From NCBI RefSeq assembly GCF_004138325.1, contig NZ_SBLB01000001.1, positions 1,187,855 to 1,251,854 of the forward strand: 64,000 bases of DNA, given 5' to 3'. Source of the DNA: Spirosoma sordidisoli (GTDB lineage Bacteria > Bacteroidota > Bacteroidia > Cytophagales > Spirosomataceae). Numbering within the stretch: position 1 is the stretch's first letter; every line of letters begins with the position of its first letter. This document shows positions 1-7,113 of the stretch, piece by piece. A program made the position numbers and the translations under genes. The notes beneath the pieces were generated by a model. The model ran no database searches, was not told the DNA's origin, and was given only the letters and a program-made list of their open reading frames with translations.

Positions 1-163
1 GAAGGCAGTTACGATTCGGCACCTTGACCCTGCCAACGTGCTCCGGCGGGGGTACGCCCTGCTGTTACGTCAGGGCCGGATCGTTACAAAGGCGGCCGAG
101 GTCCGTCAGAGCGAAACCCTTCAGGTTCAGCTGCACGATGGCACCATCACCGTCGTGAGCTGA
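1..163 (+). CDS. xseA: Exodeoxyribonuclease VII large subunit, C-terminal end (partial)
   Basis: Only the last 53 codons lie in the window; the frame starts at base 2 and stops at 161-163. The motif LDPANVLRRGYALL followed by a short strand-rich tail ending in DGTITVVS is the typical C-terminus of XseA. The large subunit carries the catalytic and OB-fold domains of exonuclease VII, which degrades single-stranded DNA to oligonucleotides in repair. The small subunit gene xseB follows 60 bases downstream on the same strand, which is the usual pairing and supports the call. The 5' part of the gene is outside the window. Confidence 0.9.
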   Translation, partial: KAVTIRHLDPANVLRRGYALLLRQGRIVTKAAEVRQSETLQVQLHDGTITVVS

Positions 164-223
164 TGTAGAGGCAACGTGGAGAAGTGCGTGGCCAGGATTG
201 ACGTATAGACAACAAAACACAAC

Positions 224-412
224 ATGACCTATCAGGAAGCTTACGAAAAACTGACAGCGCTGGTTGAAGAGATCGAGAACGAAGAGATCGCACTCGACGA
301 ACTGCCGGCCAAAATCCGACAGGCTGGCGAGTTGATTACGTTTTGCCAGGATCGCCTGCGTATCGTTGAAACTGACTATCAGGAATCGATCGAACGCCTG
401 CCGAAGCGATAA
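224..412 (+). CDS. xseB: Exodeoxyribonuclease VII small subunit
   Basis: A 62-residue helical protein starting MTYQEAYEKLTALVEEIEN, the characteristic XseB opening (a Y-E-x-A/K-L-xx-L-V-xx-I-E pattern), with normal family length. The small subunit binds the XseA C-terminal region in several copies and is needed for an active exonuclease VII. It lies directly downstream of xseA in the same orientation and is probably co-transcribed with it. The following 147 bases before the next start hold no gene and no clear terminator. Confidence 0.93.
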   Translation: MTYQEAYEKLTALVEEIENEEIALDELPAKIRQAGELITFCQDRLRIVETDYQESIERLPKR

Positions 413-559
413 ATCGGGAATTTATCAACCGGGCTTGCGTGTCCTTTAGTAAACCTTGCCTAATTTTATCCCGGAGGGGGGTCATAAAAGGGGTAATGTG
501 CCGATTTTGACTGTGAAGAGAACGACACCCTTGTTTTGCCCGATCGAGTTTTCCTACTT

Positions 560-1909
560 ATGAATTTGTTCAACACATTCGATACTGTATTCAACCCGGA
601 CGTCGTATCGCGTATTGCGCTGTACGTAGACGAACCGGCGGATAAAATCAATAAAGCCGTTGACGGTCTGGTATACACCATTATTGGTGGTCTGATGAAG
701 CGGACAACTACTGAAATTGGAGTCAATCAGTTATTCAGCCATATACAAAAAGGGCGTTATGACGGTAGTCTGATCGAAAACCTCGATCAGTCACTACGCG
801 ATCCGGCGCATACCAATACGCTCATTACGCAGGGTAATGATGTGATCAGTCATTTGCTGCCCGCCATGAAAAGCTCGATCGGCAGCATGATCTCGAGCTA
901 CGCGGGCATCCGCAACTCATCGGCTATTTCGCTGCTGGGTCTCACCACCACGATCGTATTGCACGGCCTGGGTAAACAGGTTAAAGACCGGAAGCTGGAC
1001 GCCGATGGGCTGGCCTCGCTGCTCTTTGCCGAACGCGATGCTCTCATCAACACCGTACCGGACGAATTCATGCCCCGGCTGGTCGAGAAGGTGGGGCTGC
1101 AGCAGATCGTTTCGGGCCTGGCAGCGCCGGCCCGCCGTTCCGCGACCGAGGCACCGACCCGCCCAGTGGCTTCGCCATCCCGCCAGACCGCTACGGCTTC
1201 GCGCCCACCTATCAGTTACGAACCCGCCGAAGAAGAAGCCGGGAACAACAGCTCCCTGGCAAAGCTGGCCGTAGGTGGGCTGCTGGTTCTGGCCGTACTG
1301 GGCGGAGGCTACTACATCTATCAGAATACCCAGAATTACGCCGGCGATGAGCAGATCGTTACCGACGCGGGCCCGGTCACGAGCGATACCATCCAGGCCG
1401 ATACCGTAACCCGGTCGCTGGCCGTGCCGGCCGAGCCGGCTCCGCGCTCTACATCAGCAACCGCGGCAACTACCGCAACCGGTCTGGCTGTCGGGGGCGC
1501 GCCCACCACGCCAACCGGTAATCTGACGCAGCAAATGACGCCTTATCTGGGCAACGCAGCCCTACCCAAAGGCCGGATCTTCCCACTGACGGAGGTGTCG
1601 TTCTCGCCCGGTTCGTTATCCATGACGTCGGGGCAGGCAACCGTTGGGGAGCTGGCCACGCTGCTGAAAACCTATCCTTCGCTGCAAATTCAGCTGATCG
1701 GTTACGCCAATGATGCCAGTGGAGCGCTTACCAACAAGAGCCTGTCGTTCAAGCGGGTCAACCAGATCAAGCAGCAGCTGATGTCGTCGGGTATCGATTT
1801 TGTTCGGATCGACGCAATCGGACGCGGCACCGGCGTCAGCAAACGGGATACATCCGGTATCCCCAAACCGACGCTGAAAAAAATCGACGTTAAAGTAGTC
1901 GTTAAATAA
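560..1909 (+). CDS. DUF937-OmpA fusion envelope protein
   Basis: About 449 residues from the ATG at 560; an upstream in-frame TTG at 536 is less likely because DUF937-like sequence begins at MNLFNTFDTVF. Roughly residues 1-180 form an Ala/Leu-rich helical DUF937 (YidB-like) region. A Pro/Thr/Ala linker follows, then one membrane segment (LAVGGLLVLAVLGGGYYIY), a second Thr/Ala-rich linker, and a C-terminal OmpA-like domain of about 110 residues containing SLQIQLIGYANDASG. The OmpA domain normally binds peptidoglycan in the periplasm. DUF937 would then face the cytoplasm, but its role is unknown. The protein may tie a cytoplasmic helical module to the cell wall; that is inference. Confidence 0.75.
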   Translation: MNLFNTFDTVFNPDVVSRIALYVDEPADKINKAVDGLVYTIIGGLMKRTTTEIGVNQLFSHIQKGRYDGSLIENLDQSLRDPAHTNTLITQGNDVISHLLPAMKSSIGSMISSYAGIRNSSAISLLGLTTTIVLHGLGKQVKDRKLDADGLASLLFAERDALINTVPDEFMPRLVEKVGLQQIVSGLAAPARRSATEAPTRPVASPSRQTATASRPPISYEPAEEEAGNNSSLAKLAVGGLLVLAVLGGGYYIYQNTQNYAGDEQIVTDAGPVTSDTIQADTVTRSLAVPAEPAPRSTSATAATTATGLAVGGAPTTPTGNLTQQMTPYLGNAALPKGRIFPLTEVSFSPGSLSMTSGQATVGELATLLKTYPSLQIQLIGYANDASGALTNKSLSFKRVNQIKQQLMSSGIDFVRIDAIGRGTGVSKRDTSGIPKPTLKKIDVKVVVK

Positions 1910-2024
1910 GCGAAGGCAGAGGATGGCCATGGGGGGGCTGATGCCGCTCCTCCCCGTCCTGTCCAAACAACTTCCCGCCCGTCAGGTTGAATGGTAAGCG
2001 ATCAACTTAACACACTCAACTCCT

Positions 2025-3062
2025 ATGACAACCGAAGCAGGCAAGACAGCTCTTATTACCGGCGCATCGAGCGGTATTGGCCGTGAACTGGCAACGTTAT
2101 TTGCCAAAGATGGGTATAACCTCGTTCTCGTAGCCCGAAGCGAAGATAAACTTCAGGATCTGGCCGACAAGTACAGACACCAGTTTGGCACATCGACCAT
2201 TACGGTTATCGAGAAAGACCTGTCGAGTCCGCAGGCTCCGCAGGAAATCTACGATGAGGTAACCCGGCAAAACATTACCGTAAACGCCCTGGTGAACAAC
2301 GCCGGTTTTGGCGAGTATGGCAAGTTTGCGACCGAAACCGATCTCCAGAAAGAACTGAATGTCATTCAGGTCAACCTGACATCACTGGTCCACCTGACCA
2401 AGCTGTTTCTGAAAGATATGGTGAAGCGGAATGAAGGGAAGGTTCTCATGCTGGGGTCGGTAGCGTCTGTGATGCCTAACCCGATGATGGCGGTTTACGG
2501 AGCCACCAAGTCGTTTATCTATTCGTTTTCCGAAGCGCTGCGTAACGAAGTGAAAGATACTGACGTCTCGATTACGGTGCTGATGCCGGGCGCGACGGAT
2601 ACCGATTTCTTCAACAAGGCGGGCGCGATGAACACAAAAGCGCAGGATCAGGCCCGCTCAACCGACCCAGCTGTAGTGGCCAAAGATGGGTACGCAGCCA
2701 TGATGGCTGGCAAAGACAAGATTGTGTCGGGTGCTATGAATAAAGTACAGGTAGCGGCCGCTCACTTTCTGCCCGATCAGGCTGTTGCCGCCAACATGCG
2801 GAAGCAGATGGAAGATCGCAACGCCCAGCAGGAAGAGCAGTCGTCGGCGCTGGCCCTCGGCATCGGCGTAGCAGCCCTCGTGGCAACGGGTATCGTTCTG
2901 TATGCCACCTACCGAAATGCCGGTCCGATCGATCGGGCGCGGTATCGGTATAAAGCCAGCAAAGCGAGCCGGTCGGCTAAAAACGCACTGGCTTCCGTAG
3001 TCGACTCGGTGGCCGGGTCCTACTACAAAACCAAAGCCGAGGCCGAGCAGGAAGCGGTGTAG
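2025..3062 (+). CDS. Short-chain dehydrogenase/reductase with C-terminal membrane tail (paralogue 1)
   Basis: A 345-residue SDR protein. The nucleotide-binding motif TGASSGIG is at residues 12-19, NNAG is present, and the catalytic set is Ser145, Tyr158 and Lys162 (YGATK). The core reduces or oxidises an unknown substrate with NAD(P)H. Unusually, about 70 residues follow the SDR core: a hydrophobic segment (ALGIGVAALVATGIVLYATY) and then a basic helical tail beginning NAGPIDRARYRYKASKAS. A second gene of the same length and architecture lies at 3824-4861, so the two are paralogues. Substrate cannot be told from sequence. The tail probably anchors the enzyme to the inner membrane (inference). 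Confidence 0.85.
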   Translation: MTTEAGKTALITGASSGIGRELATLFAKDGYNLVLVARSEDKLQDLADKYRHQFGTSTITVIEKDLSSPQAPQEIYDEVTRQNITVNALVNNAGFGEYGKFATETDLQKELNVIQVNLTSLVHLTKLFLKDMVKRNEGKVLMLGSVASVMPNPMMAVYGATKSFIYSFSEALRNEVKDTDVSITVLMPGATDTDFFNKAGAMNTKAQDQARSTDPAVVAKDGYAAMMAGKDKIVSGAMNKVQVAAAHFLPDQAVAANMRKQMEDRNAQQEEQSSALALGIGVAALVATGIVLYATYRNAGPIDRARYRYKASKASRSAKNALASVVDSVAGSYYKTKAEAEQEAV

Positions 3063-3071
3063 CATGAATGA

Positions 3072-3132
3072 TGAATGGTAAATGATGAACGAGGGGCGAC
3101 AGTGACCGCGCCAGTTCATCATTTACCATTCA
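3072..3132. terminator. Bidirectional hairpin terminator
   Basis: A perfect 19-bp inverted repeat, 3072-3090 against 3114-3132, with a 23-base loop. It lies between the convergent ends of the first SDR gene and the DUF4136 gene, and its right arm is two bases from the latter's stop codon. It probably ends transcription from both sides, although the T-tract is short. Confidence 0.6.
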
Positions 3133-3133
3133 T

Positions 3134-3673
3134 TCACTTTTTCCCCGGAAACCGTTCGAACACGTTGGCGACGGCGTTGCTGATCTGCTCAGGGTCCAGC
3201 GTTCGTCGGTTGAGTACGCTTGAGACGGCTACATCCCACAGCAGGGCGTTACGCTGCGCGTCGACTATATGTAAGTTTACGGTCCCCTCCTGATACGTTC
3301 CCGTCGGCACTTCCTGACTCCGCCAGCTGTACCGGCGCTGACCAATATACAGCGGAGCTTCCCGAATCGTGGTCTGCCGGGTTTGCGTCCGCTCCTTCAC
3401 CACGGCCCCCAGATTGACCAGCAGGTCCGGATTATCTTTCGTAGGCTCATAGCCCCGGTTCTTCAACTCGATAGCTACGGCCTGTTTGACCTGTTCCATA
3501 GCTGCCTGGTATGAATCGCGGGGGGTTGGGTCGATACGGGCTGTATCGACAAAGGCATAGGTCCGGTAAGCCGCCCAGGTCGCCGACCGATCCGACTCGT
3601 TACGAACAACCCGAAACGGGGAGCAAGCCGATACCAGCCCAATAAGCAACAGGAAAAGATGGGGTAATTTCAT
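3134..3673 (-). CDS. DUF4136 lipoprotein
   Basis: A 179-residue protein from the ATG at 3673, chosen because it begins a lipoprotein signal peptide (MKLPHLFLLLIGLVSAC, lipobox Cys17); the frame is open upstream but those residues do not look like a signal. The mature part matches DUF4136: a WAAYRTYAFVDTA strand near the start, and later tyrosine-rich YSWRSQ and an EGTVNLHIVDAQRNALLWD strand before the C-terminal helix. Members are outer-membrane or periplasmic lipoproteins of unknown function in Bacteroidota and Proteobacteria. It is transcribed divergently from the second SDR gene and convergently with the first. Confidence 0.82.
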   Translation of the reverse strand: MKLPHLFLLLIGLVSACSPFRVVRNESDRSATWAAYRTYAFVDTARIDPTPRDSYQAAMEQVKQAVAIELKNRGYEPTKDNPDLLVNLGAVVKERTQTRQTTIREAPLYIGQRRYSWRSQEVPTGTYQEGTVNLHIVDAQRNALLWDVAVSSVLNRRTLDPEQISNAVANVFERFPGKK

Positions 3674-3823
3674 GGCGTTGGTTAGTTTCCTGTATAACAA
3701 ATCTCCGTGGCTATTTGTGCGTAAGCGAACCTTACCGGCACCTTGCCTCACCCAGCGTATTCGAACAACTTCGACCGGCGCCGGTTCTCTAGAGAGTATT
3801 ATTCGTTACTTAATCACAACGTT

Positions 3824-4861
3824 ATGAAAGAAGGAACAGGAAAAACAGCCCTTATCACCGGTGCCTCCAGTGGCATTGGTCAGGAACTTGCCAAACTTTT
3901 TGCCCAGGATGGATTCGACCTGGTGCTGGTTGGCCGACGTGAAGAAACCCTCGACCGGCTGGCCGACGTCTTCCGCAATAACTACGGAACCCAGCAGATT
4001 ACCGTCATCAACAAAGACCTGGCGCGGGAAGATGTAGCGCAGGAGCTGTACGACGAGTTACAGAGCAAAGGCATTACGATTAATATTCTGGTCAACGACG
4101 CGGGGGCGAGTACCTACGGGAAGTTTGCCACCGAAACAGAATGGGCGCGCGAGAAAGAGCTCATCCACCTCAACGTGCTGACCACCACACTACTGACCAA
4201 GCTATTTCTGAGCGATATGGTAGCCCGCAACGAAGGCCGTATTCTGCAGCTGGCTTCGATGGTATCGGTAACGCCTTTCCCGCTGATGTCGGTTTATGCG
4301 GCTACCAAAGCGTATGTCTGGAGCCTGACCCAGTCGCTCAATAATGAACTCAAAGGCACCAACGTAACCATGACGGCGCTGATGCCCAACGCCACGGCCA
4401 CCAATTTTTTCCGCGAAGCGGGTGCGCCCAAACTGGTCGTTGAAGACATGATGGATGATCCGGCTATGGTAGCTAAAGACGGCTACAAGGCGCTGATGAA
4501 AGGCGAGGCCAAAGTAATCCCCGGCGGGCTGGGTAACAAAGCGCAGGAACTCATGTCCTATGTGTCGCCCCAGGAAGCGCTGGCCTCTCTGATGCGCAAG
4601 CTGCTCTCGCCCAAGCATGAGTCAGGGCAGGACCAGAAAACGCCAGCCTGGACCGTTGGGATCGGCATTGCGTTGGCGGCTGTGGCGGGCTACGCGCTCG
4701 TACGTGCTTATACCAACGCCAACCCGATCGATAAAGCTCGTTATCGGCAACAGGCGCAGTCGCTGGGGGACTCGGCCTCGGGTACGATCTCGTCGATCAT
4801 CGACTCGGTTGTCGGAACCTATCACAACGGCAAAGCTAAAGTCGAGTCGACGCTGGCCTGA
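3824..4861 (+). CDS. Short-chain dehydrogenase/reductase with C-terminal membrane tail (paralogue 2)
   Basis: A 345-residue SDR from the ATG at 3824 (MKEGTGKTALITGASSGIG). Upstream in-frame codons exist, but the alignment with the paralogue at 2025 fixes this start. Tyr158 and Lys162 (YAATK) sit at the same positions as in the paralogue. The protein carries NDAG where most SDRs have NNAG. The C-terminus again has a hydrophobic helix (AWTVGIGIALAAVAGYALV) and then NANPIDKARYRQQAQS. The same tail in both copies suggests it is functional. An unusual hairpin lies after the stop at 4901-4946. Substrate unknown. Confidence 0.85.
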   Translation: MKEGTGKTALITGASSGIGQELAKLFAQDGFDLVLVGRREETLDRLADVFRNNYGTQQITVINKDLAREDVAQELYDELQSKGITINILVNDAGASTYGKFATETEWAREKELIHLNVLTTTLLTKLFLSDMVARNEGRILQLASMVSVTPFPLMSVYAATKAYVWSLTQSLNNELKGTNVTMTALMPNATATNFFREAGAPKLVVEDMMDDPAMVAKDGYKALMKGEAKVIPGGLGNKAQELMSYVSPQEALASLMRKLLSPKHESGQDQKTPAWTVGIGIALAAVAGYALVRAYTNANPIDKARYRQQAQSLGDSASGTISSIIDSVVGTYHNGKAKVESTLA

Positions 4862-4900
4862 TACTGATAGCCAGTATAATCAGACCATATAACTGAACGG

Positions 4901-4946
4901 AGAGGTCAACGCCCGCTGTAAGCAACAGCGTCTGGCGTTGACCTCT
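4901..4946. terminator. Nested hairpin downstream of SDR gene
   Basis: A 13-bp perfect outer stem (4901-4913 with 4934-4946) encloses an inner 6-bp stem (4914-4919 with 4925-4930). It lies 40 bases after the SDR stop and is followed by a short T-rich stretch. It is probably a terminator. The rest of 4862-5112 shows no gene. Confidence 0.6.
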
Positions 4947-5112
4947 CTGTCGTTTATCCGGGTAGCCTGACTCATTACCCTATGTCTGATCTGGTGCGTA
5001 CATCTACGTAATTTCCCGGTAGTACTACCTGTGTTCACTCGTTGCTGTTTCCGACAGTGGGGGTGATGCGACTAAGAAGTCGTATCACCTTACTCATTAA
5101 TCACTGTTCAAC

Positions 5113-5646
5113 ATGAAACGTTTACACACAGGCCTGCTCGTGGCTACCCTCTTCCTTGGATCGTTTGTTTTTCAAAACTGTCAGCCTAAAGACGGCGAAG
5201 TAGGCCCCACCGGACCAGCCGGACCTGCTGGCCCCACCGGACCGGCTGGTCCGCAAGGTGCCAAAGGCGAGACAGGCACCGCCAACGTTCAGTACTCGCC
5301 CTGGATTCCGACCACATTCTCGGGCAGTGGCAGCACCTATACGGGCAACATTACAGCTGCAGCCATCACGCAAGCCGTTCTGGATCGTGCCGATATCCGC
5401 GTGTACTGGAGCGAGAGCGGCCGAGTACTTGCCCTGCCGTATGCGCAGACAATCGGGGGCACAAGCTATTCGGTACACCAGCGCTTTTACGTGGGGCGCA
5501 TAGAGCTGGTTGCTTCCTATGCGTTGTCGAGCCAGCAGTTCCGCTACGTCATTATTCCGGGTGGCGCTGCGGTTGGCGGGCGAAAGGCGGCCATCGACCT
5601 CAACGATTACGAAGCCGTAAAAAAAGCCTACAACATTCCTGATTAA
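5113..5646 (+). CDS. Collagen-like lipoprotein
   Basis: A 177-residue protein with a signal peptide ending at Cys23 (VFQNC), so it is probably lipid-modified at the cell surface or outer membrane. Residues 28-54 are nine Gly-X-Y triplets ([18 protein letters not shown] and so on), a collagen-like stretch rich in Pro and Thr. A beta-rich C-terminal domain of about 120 residues follows ([20 protein letters not shown], then [13 protein letters not shown]). Bacterial collagen-like stretches usually trimerise and hold a globular head away from the membrane. The head domain resembles uncharacterised Bacteroidota lipoproteins; no function can be assigned. Confidence 0.8.
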   Translation: MKRLHTGLLVATLFLGSFVFQNCQPKDGEVGPTGPAGPAGPTGPAGPQGAKGETGTANVQYSPWIPTTFSGSGSTYTGNITAAAITQAVLDRADIRVYWSESGRVLALPYAQTIGGTSYSVHQRFYVGRIELVASYALSSQQFRYVIIPGGAAVGGRKAAIDLNDYEAVKKAYNIPD

Positions 5647-5648
5647 CC

Positions 5649-5825
5649 GTAGAGACGCATCCGCCCGGCGGCCCGGCCCATGCGTCTCATTCGCGTCAGC
5701 AACAAGACCCCATGCAGCTCCTATGCGTCAGCAATTTGTAAGTACAACCACCCCTCCCCTATAACGCCGTGTTGCTGACGCGTAGGAGACGCATAGGCCG
5801 GGCCGCCGGGCGGATGCGTCTCTAC
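5649..5825. repeat. Long inverted repeat with 55-base arms
   Basis: Arm 1 is 5649-5703 and arm 2 is 5771-5825; they are reverse complements apart from a few mismatches. Each arm is itself a small palindrome: GAGACGCAT (5652-5660, 5786-5794) pairs with ATGCGTCTC (5680-5688, 5814-5822) around a GC-rich core. The central 67 bases contain a third partial copy, CTATGCGTCAGCAA at 5721-5734. The outer motif GTAGAGACGC resembles palindromic repeats scattered through many bacterial genomes. It could act as a terminator for both convergent genes or be a non-autonomous mobile repeat. It holds no ORF. Confidence 0.8.
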
Positions 5826-7081
5826 GTTTTGCGCTTCTTTTTGCGGGCCGAGGGGAACAGGACGTTGTTGAGAATGAGCCGGTAGCCAGGCGAATGCGGG
5901 TGTAGATTAAGGTCGGTAGGGGTGCGCCAGCTGCCGCCCCCGCGGACACCTTCGGGATCGTGACCGCCGTAAAAGGTCCACTGGCCCCGCCCTACTTCGC
6001 CGTAGATGTAGCGATCGGAGGTTTTCCCCTCCCCCATCACCAGCGAACTGGGTTTGACGGCGGCCTTCCGGAACGCGGTGGTCTGCCCAAAAAACTCTTT
6101 GATAATGTGTTCGTGGTTCTGGGTAAGCATGGCCGGAATTACGTCCCATTTGGCCGAGAAGTTAAACAGCTCGAAGAAACCGGCCGTTTGGTCGTAACCC
6201 CGACCGGCGGCCGAGTTTATGTCAGAAAACGTAGAAAAGCCCCGGTATCCATTGTCGCCTTCGAGGGTGAAATTTCCGAACGCCAGCGTTTTGGTAAAGT
6301 CCAGCTTAGCCTGCGCGTCGGGGTCGGTACCATCGCCGTCGTACGCACTTCCTACAATATCGACGCCCTCCGCTGCCAGCGCAATATCGAGCGTTTCAGC
6401 GCCCGAACACATGGCAAACAGATAGCCTCCGCCCGCGCAGAACTCCTTGATGGCTTTGGCCACCGCCAGTTTCATGGTAGATACCTTCGAGAACCCATAT
6501 TTCTTCGCGATGTCTTCCTGCGCTTTGATGTCGGCCAGCGTCTGCCGGTGAATGGCCCGCCCAAACTGACCCGTAAAATCCTCATGGTGCAGGTGCAGCC
6601 AGTCATATTTGGGCAGGTCGCCCTTCAGAATCTCTTCATCATACACGACCTCGAACGGAATTTCGGCGTAGGTCAGCACCAGCAGTACGGCGTCCGTATT
6701 TTCGAACTCGGACGGGCTCACTTTAATGGGCGAATAAACAATGATCTTAGCCGCCTTGTGCAGCGTCACCACGTTCATATTCAGATCGGGATCAGCCAGC
6801 TGCTGGCGGATAGAAGCCGCCCGGCTATCGGTAATCGACTCGAACGATACGCCCCGCACCCGGCATTCGGTCTCCAGCGCGGCCGAGTGCTTAATCAAAA
6901 ACGCCCCACCCCGGTAGTTCAGCAGCCAGTCGACGTCCTGGTCGTCTTTCAGCATTTTATACGCAATGCCATACGCTTTGAGGTGGTTGGCCTGCTGATC
7001 GTCCATCGGGATCAGGATTGAGCTGGCGCGGGCGGCAATAATCGCCGACAGGAAAAGCAGGATGGTCAGATGCCGTTTCAT
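5822..7081 (-). CDS. Secreted protein of the Bacteroidota 'asparagine synthetase B' family (amidotransferase-like)
   Basis: A 419-residue protein from the ATG at 7081, where a signal peptide starts (MKRHLTILLFLSAIIAARA). The mature region matches a Bacteroidota family commonly annotated asparagine synthetase B, yet there is no ATP-pyrophosphatase synthetase domain. What is visible is an alpha/beta region with a strand-turn-helix elbow, FAMCSGAETLD, with Cys225. This resembles the nucleophile elbow of class I glutamine-amidotransferase-like folds. The export signal argues against a role in cytoplasmic asparagine synthesis. The C-terminus ends in a basic KKKRKT tail whose stop codon lies inside the inverted repeat at 5771-5825. 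It starts 32 bases from the divergent aminopeptidase gene. Confidence 0.7.
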   Translation of the reverse strand: MKRHLTILLFLSAIIAARASSILIPMDDQQANHLKAYGIAYKMLKDDQDVDWLLNYRGGAFLIKHSAALETECRVRGVSFESITDSRAASIRQQLADPDLNMNVVTLHKAAKIIVYSPIKVSPSEFENTDAVLLVLTYAEIPFEVVYDEEILKGDLPKYDWLHLHHEDFTGQFGRAIHRQTLADIKAQEDIAKKYGFSKVSTMKLAVAKAIKEFCAGGGYLFAMCSGAETLDIALAAEGVDIVGSAYDGDGTDPDAQAKLDFTKTLAFGNFTLEGDNGYRGFSTFSDINSAAGRGYDQTAGFFELFNFSAKWDVIPAMLTQNHEHIIKEFFGQTTAFRKAAVKPSSLVMGEGKTSDRYIYGEVGRGQWTFYGGHDPEGVRGGGSWRTPTDLNLHPHSPGYRLILNNVLFPSARKKKRKT

Positions 7082-7113
7082 AACTTGCATACGTTCGCAA
7101 CTGGTTCTGTTCA

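Noticed and set aside
5960..7021. Plus-strand ORF of 353 codons
   Set aside because: Lies wholly opposite the secreted amidotransferase-like gene; no recognisable protein features.
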